5,606 nucleotides of DNA from Akkermansiaceae bacterium (lineage in GTDB: Bacteria > Verrucomicrobiota > Verrucomicrobiia > Verrucomicrobiales > Akkermansiaceae): assembly GCA_023301645.1 (NCBI GenBank), contig JALZUH010000084.1, forward strand, positions 1 to 5,606, given 5' to 3'. Below the pieces are notes generated by a model. It did not search any database. It saw nothing but the letters and a program-made list of their open reading frames with translations, and was not told the origin of the DNA. Positions 5,218 to 5,606 of the stretch are shown piece by piece. The first letter of the stretch is position 1, and each line of letters begins with the position of its first letter. Both the position numbers and the translations under genes were made by a program.

Positions 5218-5606
5218 ATGGCTCATCCATCTTCTCGCTCAGATACTCAAAACTCTGACACCCCCAATACACAGAACCCTCATCATACCGAAGGTAACCA
5301 CGGTATGCATGAAGAAGGTGACGCGCTATGGGATATCCTAGGGAAGGCGTCCACTCCTGAGCCAAGTGATTTTTTCGCACAGAACATCATCAGACAGACT
5401 CGTCAGCTATCAGACAGCTCTAGCCTTGTGCCAAGTTTCGCAGAAAAGCTCAAAGCCATCTTCTCCCTCAGAACTGTCACTCTCAGTGCAGCAACAGCCT
5501 GTATTGGCATACTAGCACTCAGCCAGTTTACCAAAACTCAATATCCAGCTGATGCATCCAGTCAGCTCGCTCAGCAGCAAGCTCACGCGCCACTTCAAGA
5601 CTCCAC
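5218..5606 (+). CDS. Unrecognised single-pass membrane protein, partial (N-terminal 129 residues)
   Basis: The frame is open from the ATG at 5218 to the right edge, giving 129 codons. Residues 1-30 are low-complexity and polar (Ser, Thr, Asn, His, Pro). A conserved-looking segment follows: DALWDILGKAS (35-45), then EPSDFFAQNIIRQTRQ (48-63), predicted helical. Residues 87-104 (TLSAATACIGILALSQF within it) are hydrophobic and bounded by Lys/Arg on the N side, so they probably form one membrane helix with the N-terminus in the cytoplasm. A Gln/Ala/Ser-rich segment follows. The plan, a short cytoplasmic N-terminus and one membrane helix, resembles anti-sigma-factor-like proteins, and I recall LW(D/E)LLGKA...FF-type proteins in Verrucomicrobia, but this is memory and not a match. 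A second in-frame ATG at 5305 has GAAGG 10 nt upstream, a better Shine-Dalgarno than the AAGGG 13 nt before 5218, so the true protein may start at residue 30. The function is unknown. Confidence 0.7.
   Translation, partial: MAHPSSRSDTQNSDTPNTQNPHHTEGNHGMHEEGDALWDILGKASTPEPSDFFAQNIIRQTRQLSDSSSLVPSFAEKLKAIFSLRTVTLSAATACIGILALSQFTKTQYPADASSQLAQQQAHAPLQDS

Overview
The window reads as ordinary bacterial core genome: seven protein genes packed on both strands, with no RNA genes, mobile elements, CRISPR or phage signatures. Five genes are recognisable housekeeping or cofactor genes: xseA, glyS (single-chain dimeric type), rlmH, a PduO-type cobalamin adenosyltransferase and queE. The other two are a very small predicted lipoprotein and the first part of an unrecognised single-pass membrane protein. 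The dimeric GlyRS, the form of the last protein and the near absence of Shine-Dalgarno sequences suggest a Gram-negative of the Verrucomicrobiota (Akkermansia/Rubritalea-like) or a relative. This taxonomic reading is inference from memory of protein style, not a database match.

Layout. Positions 1-1292 (minus) hold xseA, cut by the left edge and lacking roughly its last 20 or so codons. It diverges from glyS (1420-3012, plus) across a 127-bp gap. glyS ends in a strong intrinsic terminator (3028-3060) that almost touches the start of rlmH (3067-3504, plus). rlmH converges on a 61-codon lipoprotein gene (3540-3725, minus). That gene lies 51 bp downstream of the cobalamin adenosyltransferase gene on the same strand (3777-4292, minus). 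The adenosyltransferase diverges from queE (4372-5139, plus) across 79 bp. After another 78 bp a partial gene (5218-5606, plus) runs off the right edge. No gap exceeds 300 bp.

The genes do not form one pathway. They cover DNA repair (exonuclease VII), translation (glycyl-tRNA charging, 23S rRNA modification, tRNA queuosine precursor synthesis) and B12 cofactor activation. Three of them (glyS, rlmH, queE) serve the translation apparatus, but they are separated by a terminator or by opposite-strand genes and are unlikely to be one operon.

I found no previously undescribed system. The most interesting signals are in the gene starts. Most lack a Shine-Dalgarno sequence, and three share the octamer CTATGGCT at the start codon with a TTGCA box 30-38 bp upstream, which would fit leaderless or near-leaderless transcripts. 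The tiny lipoprotein and the unrecognised membrane protein also deserve a second look.
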